Positions 1-8,980 of a stretch of DNA of 64,000 nucleotides are shown here, piece after piece. Where the stretch lies: contig NZ_JAHUWN010000020.1 of the NCBI RefSeq assembly GCF_019219025.1, positions 1 to 64,000 on the forward strand, read 5' to 3'. This DNA comes from Bacillus sp. sid0103 (lineage in GTDB: Bacteria > Bacillota > Bacilli > Bacillales_B > DSM-18226). The notes beneath the pieces are model-generated. The model was given only the letters and a program-made list of their open reading frames with translations. It ran no database searches and was not told the origin of the DNA. The stretch's first letter is position 1; every line of letters begins with the position of its first letter. Position numbers and translations under genes: made by a program.

Positions 1-219
1 AAACCGACTTTCAGCTTTTCCTCATGAGAGGAAAAGGATTATCCGGTATTAGCACCGGTTTCCCGGTGTTATCCCAGTCTTACAGGCAGGTTGCCCACGT
101 GTTACTCACCCGTCCGCCGCTAACCAAAAGAGCTGCGCTCCTATTGATTCGCTCGACTTGCATGTATTAGGCACGCCGCCAGCGTTCGTCCTGAGCCAGG
201 ATCAAACTCTCCAAGAAAG
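1..219 (-). rRNA. rrs: 16S ribosomal RNA, 5' part only
   Basis: The complement contains the universal 16S 5' motif AGAGTTTGATCCTGGCTCAG (191-210), followed by the conserved GACGAACGCTGGCGGCGTGC region and TACATGCAAGTCGAGCG. The gene is on the minus strand and runs off the left edge, so only about the first 219 nt (V1 and the start of V2) are present. The 5' end near 219 is estimated from the spacing to the 27F motif. It is the first gene of an rRNA operon whose promoters lie at 348-472. Confidence 0.97.
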
Positions 220-296
220 TTGATTAGCTCATTTTGTTACGTTGGCTTAGTTTCTTATTTGAAACTAAAATTTATTGTTTGATTGCACGATTTTGT

Positions 297-317
297 TTGT
301 TTAGTTTTCAAAGAACA
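297..317 (-). promoter_or_regulatory. rRNA leader boxA-like antitermination segment
   Basis: The complement reads TGTTCTTTGAAAACTAAAC, the leader motif found in front of Bacillus 16S genes. It lies between promoter P2 and the 16S 5' end, where the Nus-factor antitermination and RNase III processing leader is expected. The assignment rests on motif recognition and position. Confidence 0.6.
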
Positions 318-347
318 AGATCACTTAGTAAAGAAGCGACAAAATCT

Positions 348-376
348 ATAATATCGCTTTTCTATTAAAATATCAA
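348..376 (-). promoter_or_regulatory. rrn promoter P2 (sigma-A type)
   Basis: On the complement there is a TTGATA -35 box (371-376), a 17-bp spacer and a TATTAT -10 box (348-353), placed upstream of the 16S leader. Tandem P1/P2 arrangements are usual for Bacillus rRNA operons. Confidence 0.65.
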
Positions 377-442
377 TTTAAAAAAATACCCTTTCCAAAC
401 GACATTTTTTTGAAAAGACCTATTTAAAAAGTGACAAAAAAT

Positions 443-472
443 AATATAGCATATTCTCTTCATCATTGTCAA
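443..472 (-). promoter_or_regulatory. rrn promoter P1 (sigma-A type)
   Basis: On the complement there is a perfect TTGACA -35 box (467-472), an 18-bp spacer and a TATATT -10 box (443-448). It lies about 95 bp upstream of P2 and completes a tandem rrn promoter pair. Confidence 0.65.
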
Positions 473-605
473 TAAATATTTTGTATTTTTGACTGCCTCA
501 AAAGGGAACTCTCATATAATAACATCATTGTCCTACCAGAGACAATAGAAATTTTATCCAAATAATCATATAAAATATGCCCCCTCTTATCACTAGCATT
601 TTCAC

Positions 606-633
606 GTTACATGGGTGACCCATTTGATATAAT
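606..633 (+). promoter_or_regulatory. promoter of the TetM-like GTPase gene with internal palindrome
   Basis: A perfect TATAAT -10 box lies at 628-633, with a weak -35 candidate GTTACA (606-611) 16 bp upstream. The spacer contains a perfect inverted repeat, ATGGGT-G-ACCCAT (611-623), which would place a bound dimer between the two promoter boxes. The ATG of the GTPase follows 40 bp later behind an AGAGGTGG ribosome binding site. The -10 call is good; the operator role is inference. Confidence 0.45.
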
Positions 634-672
634 AGGTTAGAAATAAACTTAGTTAACATTAGAGGTGGCACC

Positions 673-2625
673 ATGAAAAAAACGATAGGAATGTTTGCTC
701 ATGTTGATGCAGGAAAAACGACATTGGCAGAACAACTGCTCTACCATACGAAAACGATCAGACAAAGAGGACGTGTCGACCATCAGGATACATTCCTTGA
801 TACCCATGACATAGAAAAACAAAGAGGCATAACCGTATTTGCCGATCAAGCCATGTTTTCCTATAACGAATCCCATTATTATTTGATCGATACGCCCGGG
901 CATGTCGATTTTTCTCCTGAAATGGAGCGAGCGATTCAAGTGATGGATTACGCAATTGTCATTATTAGTGCGGTGGAAGGAATCGAGGGACATACGGAAA
1001 CCGTTTGGAGACTTTTACAAAAGCATGAGGTTCCAACCTTTTTCTTTATCAATAAAACTGATCGTGTCGGTGCCGATCCTGAAATGATCTTAGACGAAAT
1101 TCGCAGCAACTTAACCACAGAAGTATTTGATATAACAGAGACTTTGTCCCATGGGCAAATGAGTGAAGAACTGATTGAATTTATTGCAGAGCGTGATGAG
1201 GCCCTTTTAGATACATACATGGAAACTGGATATCTACCACAACTTTGGTTAGAGACAATGAGCAAGCTAGTAAAAGAAAAGCAGCTCTTCCCCTGTGCAA
1301 GTGGTTCCGCTTTGCAAGAGATTGGCGTCTACAGCTTTCTTGAAAAATTAGACCTATTAACCACTACCAATTATCAATGTGACGCCCCTTTTGAAGGCCG
1401 TGTTTACAAAATTCGTTATGATGAAAAAGGAACAAGAATTACATTTATCAAGGCATTGTCTGGGACCTTAAAAGTAAGGGATGAATTAAATTATAGAGAG
1501 GAAGAAAATCTTCTCTGCGAAAAAATCACACAGATCAGACTTTATAATGGAAGTAAATTTAAAACGATCGATCAAGTAGACGCAGGCGATATTTTTGCCG
1601 TAACAGGATTATCTGCCGCTTCAGCTGGGGATGGTCTGGGGACATTAAAGGAAAAAGCCGAATACGAGATGCTTTCTGCCTTAAAATCTAAAGTAATTTT
1701 CGACCCAACAATGAATGTAAAAGAAGTGCTGCGGTATTTTAAAATGCTAGATGCCGAAGACCCAGCCTTGAATGTCACCTGGGAGGAACGCACCCAGGAA
1801 ATCCATATTCATGTCATGGGGGTAATCCAACTTGAGGTTCTTAAACATATAATAAAGGAGCGCTTTCTTTTTGAGGTATCGTTTGCGGAACCAGAGATCT
1901 TATATAAAGAAACAATCGGTTCAGAAGTAATGGGGTACGGCCATTTTGAGCCCCTTGGACATTACGCGGAAGTCCATCTTAAATTAGCGCCTGGTGAGCG
2001 AAATAGTGGGATTTCTTTCGAAAGTATCTGTCATACTGATCATTTACCGGTCGGGACGCAAAATGTCATCCGGAATCACCTTTTTGAGAGGGACCATCAT
2101 GGATTACTTACTGGGTCGCCCATCACCGACCTGAAGATTACCTTATTAACAGGACAAGCCCATGTCAAACATACCTCTGGCGGGGACTTTAGGGAGGCAG
2201 CTTTCCGAGCATTGCGGCAAGGTCTTGAAAAGGCAAATAACATCTTGTTGGAACCTTTTTATGAATATAAAATCAACGTCGATTTAGAACATATGGGAAA
2301 AATTCTAACCGATATTCAAAATGCACACGGCAGCTTTAACCCTCCGACAACCGTGGGAAACAAAACCCTAGTAATCGGGAAAGTACCAGTCGCTACCTTT
2401 ATGAATTATGGCCCTGAGTTCGCCTCAATTACCAAAGGAAAAGGAAAACTAAATCTAGTTGTTGGAGGTTATTACCCTTGCCATAATCCAAATGAGGTTA
2501 TGGAAAAAATCCAATACAATAAAGATGCTGATCCGGAATATACTTCGTCATCCATCTTCTGCTCCAAAGGACAAGGCTATTCCGTGCCGTGGAAAGAAGC
2601 AGAAAGTGAAATGCATTGTTTATAG
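673..2625 (+). CDS. TetM-like / EF-G-like translation factor GTPase
   Basis: A 650-aa translational GTPase of the ribosomal-protection (TetM/OtrA) branch of the EF-G family. G motifs in order are AHVDAGKTT (9-17, P-loop), RGIT (51-54), DTPGH (73-77) and NKTD (127-130). EF-G domains II to V follow, and the length (about 640-650 aa) matches Tet(M)-type proteins. Family members bind the ribosome A site and use GTP to eject tetracycline. Chromosomal Bacillus versions often have no proven resistance role and could instead rescue ribosomes. Ribosome binding site is AGAGGTGG. It lies divergently beside the rRNA operon and has its own promoter. Whether it confers tetracycline resistance cannot be told from sequence. 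Confidence 0.85.
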   Translation: MKKTIGMFAHVDAGKTTLAEQLLYHTKTIRQRGRVDHQDTFLDTHDIEKQRGITVFADQAMFSYNESHYYLIDTPGHVDFSPEMERAIQVMDYAIVIISAVEGIEGHTETVWRLLQKHEVPTFFFINKTDRVGADPEMILDEIRSNLTTEVFDITETLSHGQMSEELIEFIAERDEALLDTYMETGYLPQLWLETMSKLVKEKQLFPCASGSALQEIGVYSFLEKLDLLTTTNYQCDAPFEGRVYKIRYDEKGTRITFIKALSGTLKVRDELNYREEENLLCEKITQIRLYNGSKFKTIDQVDAGDIFAVTGLSAASAGDGLGTLKEKAEYEMLSALKSKVIFDPTMNVKEVLRYFKMLDAEDPALNVTWEERTQEIHIHVMGVIQLEVLKHIIKERFLFEVSFAEPEILYKETIGSEVMGYGHFEPLGHYAEVHLKLAPGERNSGISFESICHTDHLPVGTQNVIRNHLFERDHHGLLTGSPITDLKITLLTGQAHVKHTSGGDFREAAFRALRQGLEKANNILLEPFYEYKINVDLEHMGKILTDIQNAHGSFNPPTTVGNKTLVIGKVPVATFMNYGPEFASITKGKGKLNLVVGGYYPCHNPNEVMEKIQYNKDADPEYTSSSIFCSKGQGYSVPWKEAESEMHCL

Positions 2626-2645
2626 GATTTGTTTGATTGGTTACT

Positions 2646-2689
2646 GGTCGTCTATAACAGCCATAGACGACCGTCCTATCCTTTTTTCC
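2646..2689 (+). terminator. hairpin after the GTPase gene
   Basis: A perfect 10-bp stem GGTCGTCTAT / ATAGACGACC (2646-2655 and 2663-2672) has a 7-nt loop. A T-run (CCTTTTTTCC) begins about 8 nt after the stem, so it is a somewhat loose rho-independent terminator 20 nt after the stop codon. Confidence 0.5.
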
Positions 2690-2815
2690 AATGGTTTCGG
2701 TCACCAATACGCGCTATTGATTCCCTTCCCACCCTTTTTTCAACGCTTTCGGTCACCAAGACCCGCTATTGATTCCCTTTACACCCTTTTTTCAACGTTT
2801 TCAGTCACCAAGACC
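2676..2815. repeat. 52-bp tandem repeat, about 2.7 copies
   Basis: The motif TCACCAA recurs at 2701, 2753 and 2805, exactly 52 bp apart. The surrounding text is also repeated (TTTCGGTCACCAAGACCC, GCTATTGATTCCC, ACCCTTTTTTCAACG). The array fills the convergent gap between the GTPase and pentapeptide genes. The sequence differs from the 52-bp family at 13.6 and 35.2 kb, but the unit length is the same. Confidence 0.85.
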
Positions 2816-2845
2816 CTCACAAACTACCATTCACCACTTCCACTA

Positions 2846-3676
2846 TCAGTTTTCCATCCAATGCTCCGGAATTCTTAGTGCAGGCGGTATTTTAGTAGTA
2901 CGGTCGCCCTTTGCTGAATTGACTTGAGCTTGAGTCAGGAACAAGCTTCCTGTCAAATTTGCTCCTCGTAAATCAGCGTCTCGCAAGTCCGCACCAATCA
3001 GGTCTGCCACGCGCAGATCGGCTTTTCTTAGATCCGCCGCTATCAATAATGCCCCTCTTAAATTAGCTCCTTTTAGGTCAGCACCTTTTAAATTTGCGCC
3101 TATATAGTCTCTCTTTTTAACGTTTTTCTTTGCTGACACTTTAGCACGGAAAAGCTCACTTGTCCGGAGAAGTAAATCATTTACGATTGCTCTATGAGCA
3201 GGAACATTTAACGCTAAAATCGATTGAGGACTTAGCGTTGTCAGTTTCTCCGTTTCGTCAAATGCAGACTGCAATTCTTTATAGATTGGCTGAGCATCTT
3301 TTAAGCTAAGAGCTTCATGTAAATAACAAAGCATCTCATGAAGTTGTTGCATTATCGGAAATACTTCAAACATTTCCTTAGCTAAAGCAGGATGGTTTCG
3401 CCAGTCCTTTCCACTATATGTAACTTGCGAAACTTTTTGACCTGCACCAAAACACTCATATCCAACACAGCCTCTAAATCCTTCTTTTCTAAGATTTTTA
3501 TGAATGCCACAACGATAATCAGATTGTAAATTTCGGCAAGGAGTACCTGCTTCTTTATCAAACGCAAAATCAGCCGACTTTGTATATGGCAAAGCAATAC
3601 AGCACAAACCAAAGCAATTGATACAATCTGCTCGTAAACTATTATTATTTTTATTGTCTATTAGTTGATTAGACAT
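2846..3676 (-). CDS. pentapeptide-repeat protein with Cys-rich N-terminus
   Basis: A 276-aa protein. The C-terminal third is an A(D/N)LxxA pentapeptide-repeat run (units such as [30 protein letters not shown]), which folds as a right-handed quadrilateral beta-helix. The first 90 residues hold at least seven cysteines ([25 protein letters not shown]), suggesting a metal- or cluster-binding module. The middle is predicted helical. The longest open frame begins at a TTG, but the GGGAGGGG ribosome binding site supports the ATG at 3676. Some pentapeptide proteins mimic DNA and protect gyrase; this one has only a short run, so its role is unknown. It ends beside a convergent repeat array. Confidence 0.75.
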   Translation of the reverse strand: MSNQLIDNKNNNSLRADCINCFGLCCIALPYTKSADFAFDKEAGTPCRNLQSDYRCGIHKNLRKEGFRGCVGYECFGAGQKVSQVTYSGKDWRNHPALAKEMFEVFPIMQQLHEMLCYLHEALSLKDAQPIYKELQSAFDETEKLTTLSPQSILALNVPAHRAIVNDLLLRTSELFRAKVSAKKNVKKRDYIGANLKGADLKGANLRGALLIAADLRKADLRVADLIGADLRDADLRGANLTGSLFLTQAQVNSAKGDRTTKIPPALRIPEHWMEN

Positions 3677-3722
3677 TCCTACCCCTCCCAATAATCAACA
3701 ACACATGTTACTAAAATAACAC

Positions 3723-3766
3723 AAAAACACCCTCTCATCCGAATAATTAGACAAAAGGGTGTTTTT
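3723..3766 (-). terminator. terminator of the MFS gene
   Basis: An 11-bp stem AAAAACACCCT / AGGGTGTTTTT (3723-3733 and 3756-3766) lies 5 nt past the MFS stop codon. It ends in a T-run on the minus strand. Confidence 0.8.
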
Positions 3767-3771
3767 AGTAT

Positions 3772-4977
3772 TTAGGTTATCGCTTTTCTTTTAAGAGCAC
3801 GGCTGCTTAAAATCTTTCCATTCCAATAGGCCATACCGCATGCAATTAATAATAAAATACCAGTGACGATAAAAACACTGTGTACAGGGAATATTCCGCC
3901 GAGTAATCCCCCTATTATTGGACCAATCATCCCACCGATTTGGTTAGCTGTTTGGTTCAAACTAAATGCCCTGCCACGGAAATCTTCAGGTGTTACCTTT
4001 ACAACAAGACCATTAAGCGCTGGGAAGACGGCACAGAAAAAGATTCCAAACACAAAGCGGGTAATGGAAAATCCCCAGATTTCACTGAATAATATTTGAG
4101 AAATTGTTCCTATTCCACCGCCCAGTAACCCGATAAACAAAACGCGTTGAAAGCCGACTTTATCTGCCCATTTCCCCCAATATGGAGCAAACAAGGCGCT
4201 TGCGATTCCAGGTAACGAGAACACAATTCCCGCTAATAATGAGGCATTTTCAGACGAGCCCCCCAATTTCACGATATATAACGGAAGGACAGGTTCAATC
4301 GTCATGATGGAACAACTTGTAACAACAGTGAGGAGGAGGACGAGAAAGAATGGGCGATTCGTCAGGGCTATTTTAAAGTCATTTTTAATAGAACCCCGAA
4401 CCTTACTTGGCGTAAAATTCTCCTCCACTACCCAAAAAACAATCAGGAGAGTGGCAAGAAAAACAATTATTCCCGCACTGGCAAAGGCCCAGCGATTTCC
4501 TACTAAATGTGAAATCCCCCCACCTAACAAGGGACCAAGAATACTTCCTGAAGCTGAGGCAGACGAAATAAGGGAAAGTGCATAGCCCACCTTGTTACCA
4601 GGTGTATTGGTACCAATTAAAGCGATGGCACCAGGTATGAATCCACTCAATAACCCCTGCAAGATTCGTAGAATTAATATTTGATATGGATTAGTAACAA
4701 AAGCCATTAACGTATAGATGGCAAAAAGGACAAATCCAGCGCGGATAATCATTGGTTTCCGTCCATATTTATCAGCCATCCGGCCCCAAAACGGTGAGGC
4801 AATTGCTCCTGAAAAAAATGCTGCACTAAATAACAACCCTGCCCAAAATTCTGTATGTTCATGTACACCAATTTGCAAAAGGAAAATTGGCAAAAAGGGA
4901 ATCACCATGGAAAAGCTCGCCGCTGTAAAAAAGACCCCAATCCAAAGCACCCACAAATTACGTTTCCAGTTTAGCAT
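3772..4977 (-). CDS. MFS drug/H+ antiporter (MdtG-like, DHA1 family)
   Basis: A 401-aa polytopic membrane protein with about twelve hydrophobic segments. The MFS motif A is visible in the loop after segment 2 (GRMADKYGRKP, about residues 65-75). An antiporter-like glycine/proline signature (GSILGPLLGG) sits in segment 5. A second-half motif A-like loop (GKWADKVGFQR) marks the internal duplication. The overall pattern matches bacterial multidrug exporters of the MdtG/NorA type; the substrate is not predictable. Ribosome binding site is GGGAGATGGAG before ATG. It is monocistronic, with its own terminator. Confidence 0.8.
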   Translation of the reverse strand: MLNWKRNLWVLWIGVFFTAASFSMVIPFLPIFLLQIGVHEHTEFWAGLLFSAAFFSGAIASPFWGRMADKYGRKPMIIRAGFVLFAIYTLMAFVTNPYQILILRILQGLLSGFIPGAIALIGTNTPGNKVGYALSLISSASASGSILGPLLGGGISHLVGNRWAFASAGIIVFLATLLIVFWVVEENFTPSKVRGSIKNDFKIALTNRPFFLVLLLTVVTSCSIMTIEPVLPLYIVKLGGSSENASLLAGIVFSLPGIASALFAPYWGKWADKVGFQRVLFIGLLGGGIGTISQILFSEIWGFSITRFVFGIFFCAVFPALNGLVVKVTPEDFRGRAFSLNQTANQIGGMIGPIIGGLLGGIFPVHSVFIVTGILLLIACGMAYWNGKILSSRALKRKAIT

Positions 4978-5142
4978 GCTGCTCCATCTCCCAAAGCTTT
5001 ATTCGCTTAGCCGTTTTTAATATGGTCTATAATAACATACTGGTAAATTATTTTCATTTCCGAAATATTCGTATACAGAAATTTTTCAACTATTATTTCA
5101 ATTTTTATCTATCCAAATGTTCACTCCTCCTGTTCAAAAAGT

Positions 5143-5170
5143 AAAAACCATCCAAATGAATGGATGGTTT
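5143..5170 (-). terminator. terminator of the TerC-family gene
   Basis: A 10-bp stem AAACCATCCA / TGGATGGTTT (5145-5154 and 5161-5170) with loop AATGAA. It is followed on the minus strand by a T-run, 15 nt after the stop codon at 5186. Confidence 0.85.
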
Positions 5171-5185
5171 CTGTAAAAATAAACA

Positions 5186-5917
5186 TTAAAGTGTTTTTTC
5201 ATTCCCTGAACTTTTCCTGACGAAATGGACAAGGAATGTTCCTGAAAAGACAGCAATTAAGATCGAAAAGAAAACAAATTCATCTAACTGGTATCCAAAT
5301 GCAGAGACAATCATTCTTATAGCGATAATGGCAATTAACACAAAGGCAGTGATTTCGACTTCTGGGACTTTTTCGATTAAAACCAAGAATAGTTGAGCTA
5401 CCCCTCGCATCATTAAGATCCCAATCACACCACCAATAAATAAAACCCACTCCTGATTGGAGACACCAAAGGCCGCAATCACGCTATCTAAACTAAAAGC
5501 AATATCCATCAATTCCACAGTTAGAACCGTTCTCCAGAAACCCATTTTCTTATTTTGAACTTCATCATCGTCATCATTGTTCTTGATAAAGTTTTGAATC
5601 ACAATCCAGAGTAAGTAGTGGCCACCTACAATTTTTATCCAGCCAATATTGATTAAAGTAACCCCTAACCCAATCGCTAATATCCGAAATAGATAGGCAC
5701 CAAAAATCCCGTAGAATAACGCCTTTTTTTGTTGGTGCTTAGGTAAATTTTTCACTAGGATTGCTAATACGAGGGCGTTATCAGCGGATAGTAAACCTTC
5801 AAGAATAACCAGTGTCCCGATCACTCCCCAGCTCGCTGGGTTCGTAAAAACCTTTTCTAACGCATCTAGTGAAAAAAATGTACTATAGCTATTGATAATT
5901 TCATGTAGAAACTCCAT
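5186..5917 (-). CDS. TerC family membrane protein, probable manganese exporter (YceF/YkoY-like)
   Basis: A 243-aa integral membrane protein with about seven hydrophobic segments. The two TerC signature stretches with intramembrane acidic residues are present: EGLLSADNALVLA (about 40-52) and ELMDIAFSLDSVIAAF (about 135-150). An acidic linker, NNDDDDEV, lies on the cytoplasmic side between them. In B. subtilis the relatives YceF and YkoY (MeeF/MeeY) export Mn2+ for metalation of secreted enzymes. No yybP-ykoY riboswitch could be recognised in the 240 bp upstream. The Mn role is family-based inference. It is monocistronic. Confidence 0.8.
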   Translation of the reverse strand: MEFLHEIINSYSTFFSLDALEKVFTNPASWGVIGTLVILEGLLSADNALVLAILVKNLPKHQQKKALFYGIFGAYLFRILAIGLGVTLINIGWIKIVGGHYLLWIVIQNFIKNNDDDDEVQNKKMGFWRTVLTVELMDIAFSLDSVIAAFGVSNQEWVLFIGGVIGILMMRGVAQLFLVLIEKVPEVEITAFVLIAIIAIRMIVSAFGYQLDEFVFFSILIAVFSGTFLVHFVRKSSGNEKTL

Positions 5918-6105
5918 TTTTCCTCCCTTTCCATCGCTTTATTTTCTTGACCTATTTCAAAATCCTTAATAGGATAAAACGATTCTATGCTTGTCCCTCA
6001 AAAATTACTGCACTACTGGTGGCCTTGTCCTAAACTTCCTCATTTAAATGTATGTAAGGGTTTAGAATAAATGAACCAAAACCATAACCAGCAAAAGCAA
6101 ATAAA

Positions 6106-6146
6106 CTGAGAATATCCAACGAATCTATAAACCTGGATATTCTCAG
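6106..6146 (-). terminator. terminator of the zinc-ribbon operon
   Basis: A 13-bp perfect stem CTGAGAATATCCA / TGGATATTCTCAG (6106-6118 and 6134-6146) lies just past the stop at 6162. The minus strand continues with a T-rich tail. Confidence 0.75.
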
Positions 6147-6161
6147 CTTATGTTTAGAAGA

Positions 6162-7280
6162 TTATTTGAAATCCTTCTCTCGATCTTGGATTAACTTCAC
6201 ATTGTATTTCTCAACTGCATTCAACGTAGTGCCGTCATAAGATGGATCTGGAAAATACCATGATGTATTTGAAAAATAAATCCTTAAATCATCCGATTCA
6301 AAAATATATCCATGCCGGGCATAGATTTCATTTCTGGCTAAGCGTAGTTGCCGAGGAGTTAGTGGCACTAGTTCACTCATTGTTAATCTGACAAAATCAC
6401 TATCTGGAAAAATATATTCACTTGAAGAATCCCGAGGTGGCTTGCTAGTTGAAGTACCAAAAACGTTTGTATGCATGACAAGTGTTAAATTATCCTTGCT
6501 TGATCCTTCTAACACAGGGATCGAATACCCACATGACCCTGAGAAATTTAGAATGTCCGATTGTGGAAGGGTGACAGGATATTCACCCACGCAATTATTA
6601 CCGACGCCAATAACCCAATCAGCATGTAGTTCCTTTGATAAAGTATCGGCAATTTGATATACCTCTTTAGCCCATGTTTTTAATGGCAGCAAATTCCCTT
6701 CATCAAATAGACCAAAAATACGTGCTAAATCCCGAGACGGAATAGCCGAAGCTGATAAGAGCACACTGCCATCCTGATGGGTAACACTCCATTCTCCGAC
6801 CGATAATTCCCTGCCAGAGGTGAAAATCCGTAGGTTATTTAATTTGTTGGTGTAGAAACGTATGATCGATTCTTCGCTATTTACCACCACTTCTTCCTGT
6901 TTACTTTGAGCATCTTCCTCTATTCCCGCCTCTGTCGTCTCTGTTTTATCTGTATCTTCTTTGTTTTTAGAAGCAGCTTTGGGTGTATTCTCTTTTTTTG
7001 TAGTATTTACTGGGGTTACTTTATGTGTGGTATCCAACAGATTATTTATTATGAAAAACGCCGCGAGGCCGACTATTACAATCCCTAACAATGAGAAAAA
7101 GGCTAGTTTGAATCCTTTATGATGGTTTTTATGTACAGAACGGGTCTCTCCCTCTTTAGTTAACGGTGCCTCCTCAAAAACCGGCGATTCCATGATCACT
7201 GACAGTTTCTCCCCGCAACCAGTACAAAAAAGTTCTCCCTCGGTTACATTCTTTCCACAATTTGTACAGAAATCCCCCAC
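6162..7280 (-). CDS. zinc-ribbon membrane protein with C-terminal YARHG domain
   Basis: A 372-aa protein. The N-terminal four-cysteine zinc ribbon (CTNCG...CTGCG) is followed by one transmembrane helix (about 60-85) and a charged linker. An extracellular region follows, ending in a YARHG domain (RNEIYARHGYIF, then a Tyr-Phe/Trp-rich tail). The YARHG domain is a short extracellular domain of unknown biochemistry. The longest frame starts at 7355, but AAAGGAGGGG precedes the GTG at 7280, so that start is preferred. It is last in a three-gene operon of zinc-ribbon proteins; its start lies 76 nt past the preceding stop. Function unknown; a sensor or envelope-associated role is a guess. Confidence 0.7.
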   Translation of the reverse strand: MGDFCTNCGKNVTEGELFCTGCGEKLSVIMESPVFEEAPLTKEGETRSVHKNHHKGFKLAFFSLLGIVIVGLAAFFIINNLLDTTHKVTPVNTTKKENTPKAASKNKEDTDKTETTEAGIEEDAQSKQEEVVVNSEESIIRFYTNKLNNLRIFTSGRELSVGEWSVTHQDGSVLLSASAIPSRDLARIFGLFDEGNLLPLKTWAKEVYQIADTLSKELHADWVIGVGNNCVGEYPVTLPQSDILNFSGSCGYSIPVLEGSSKDNLTLVMHTNVFGTSTSKPPRDSSSEYIFPDSDFVRLTMSELVPLTPRQLRLARNEIYARHGYIFESDDLRIYFSNTSWYFPDPSYDGTTLNAVEKYNVKLIQDREKDFK

Positions 7281-7356
7281 TGATGAACCCCCTCCTTTAT
7301 CAAAGTAAATTCTATTAAAATATCCCTTGCCTACATAAGGAGACAAGGGGAACAAT

Positions 7357-8967
7357 TTAATGATTCTTTTTCAATTTATGGATGAAAGTCCCTGCAAGGG
7401 CAAATACAAATGAAAAGATGAGACTTTTAATAAAGGTTCCAACTGGTCCAAAGCCAAGTTCCAACGACATCTCCAGCGTATTTTTTACACTCTCTCTTTC
7501 TCCACTGAGGGAAAAACCTAAATCAGTGAAAGCAGCAAGTAATGACATTAGAACAGCATAAACCACACTAAAGATGACGAGATTCTTAATCATATCTGGA
7601 TTTCTTGCAATCTTGTAGCCCGCCCAAATAAATAAGGCAATCGGTATCAGTGTCGCAAGCATTAAATAAAGATCGAAATCCGTCCCGGCCAGCATATCAT
7701 CAATGAATAATGCATTCCCCTCAGGTTCAACCCCTGAGAAGATTCCATAAGACAAAGACTCCTCCACTCCTGACTCAGTATGTGTAAGCGTGATGGGTGT
7801 GAAGTGTAATATATTCCATAAGTAACTGCCAAGTTGAACAGAAACGGTGGCGATTAGCATATAACTTTTGTCAATTAATTCTTCAAACGGCGTATCGGAA
7901 AAAAACGACCCTACCTCTTTTAATTCTCCTATTTTACTAGAAATGAAAGCAAATATCCCTACGGAGAAAAGAAGAATGCCGCGAATCGGAATAACGATGG
8001 CTTGATGAATGGCTTCACCTGAAGGAATCCACTCTGCTAGGAGACCTGTTGTCTTCCGGAAGGTTACAGCAAATAAACTGCCCAGACCGCTGAAAAAGAA
8101 ACCAAAAATCAATGTCATCATAAAGGTTCTAAAAAAAGAATAGTCGGTACTTATCTCAAGACTCAATTCAAAATTTTTCTGGTCCGTATTGAAGTCATAG
8201 GAATACCCAGCAAAAAGAGAAAAGATTGTCATAAATAATGCATAGATAACGGCTATTCCGATTGCATTGATCAAATGGTCTTTCAGCTTTGAACTGAGTT
8301 TTCGCCTTGAGGCAATGATTCCAGCTACAAATAATCCGATGAATGGAATAAGAAGATAGATGATGAAACCATTCTTTGCCTCAGCTTCAACCGTTGCTTG
8401 TTCAGCGTCTCCGCTAATTGCACCATCCACAGCAACTGTAATGACAGGGTTTTGGAGGATGGAAGCCATTACGATGTCAGATATACCATACATTTTATCA
8501 AGCCTAGGCAGATCTGCACTCCGTTCAAATGGAACCTCATCCATCAATCCATCCATATCCATTTCGTCCAGACTATCCCCTACTAAACTGTTAAAAACCT
8601 TTTCCGAAGTTTTCATTACGGAAAATGATAATCCAAAAACAATAAGGATGGCAATTAGTGCTGGCAATAGGGCATTTTTAAAATATGTAAACCGAAAGCC
8701 CGGCAGATTTTTGGGAAGAACTCCCGCCCGATTTTTCAATTCCTTAGGCGAGGAAAAGCCTTTGTCATGGCTGTACTGAAGGTTACTTGACCCACATTCC
8801 GTACAATAGTTATAACCATGTGTTGTTTTTCCCCCACAATGGGAACAAAAGGATGCTTTATATTCCTTCAATCGAAATTTCACAGGAGTTCGTTTCAACC
8901 AGGTTCCGTCATTTATACAATAATTGGCAGTAGCAAGATTCACCGTCCCACAATTTTTACAAAACAT
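7357..8967 (-). CDS. double zinc-ribbon polytopic membrane protein
   Basis: A 536-aa protein. Two N-terminal zinc ribbons are seen: CKNCG (3-7) with a degenerate CINDG partner, and CSHCG...CTECG (about 41-58). One transmembrane helix (about 100-120) is followed by an acidic external loop, then about eight more hydrophobic segments in two similar halves. No known transport or catalytic motif was recognised. Ribosome binding site is AAAGGGGG. It sits between two other zinc-ribbon genes in one operon, so the products probably act together at the membrane. The second Cys pair of the first ribbon is incomplete (Cys-x2-Asp), so that ribbon may not bind metal. Confidence 0.65.
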   Translation of the reverse strand: MFCKNCGTVNLATANYCINDGTWLKRTPVKFRLKEYKASFCSHCGGKTTHGYNYCTECGSSNLQYSHDKGFSSPKELKNRAGVLPKNLPGFRFTYFKNALLPALIAILIVFGLSFSVMKTSEKVFNSLVGDSLDEMDMDGLMDEVPFERSADLPRLDKMYGISDIVMASILQNPVITVAVDGAISGDAEQATVEAEAKNGFIIYLLIPFIGLFVAGIIASRRKLSSKLKDHLINAIGIAVIYALFMTIFSLFAGYSYDFNTDQKNFELSLEISTDYSFFRTFMMTLIFGFFFSGLGSLFAVTFRKTTGLLAEWIPSGEAIHQAIVIPIRGILLFSVGIFAFISSKIGELKEVGSFFSDTPFEELIDKSYMLIATVSVQLGSYLWNILHFTPITLTHTESGVEESLSYGIFSGVEPEGNALFIDDMLAGTDFDLYLMLATLIPIALFIWAGYKIARNPDMIKNLVIFSVVYAVLMSLLAAFTDLGFSLSGERESVKNTLEMSLELGFGPVGTFIKSLIFSFVFALAGTFIHKLKKNH

Positions 8968-8980
8968 CTGTCAGCCCCCT

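Noticed and set aside
2459..2878. 139-codon plus-strand frame overlapping the GTPase end
   Set aside because: It runs out of the GTPase gene into the 52-bp repeat, with no ribosome binding site and low-complexity translation.
5918..6105. yybP-ykoY manganese riboswitch before the TerC-family gene
   Set aside because: Looked for because TerC relatives often carry it; the conserved loops could not be found.
8360..8779. 139-codon plus-strand frame inside the double zinc-ribbon gene
   Set aside because: Antisense shadow of a well-supported membrane-protein gene.
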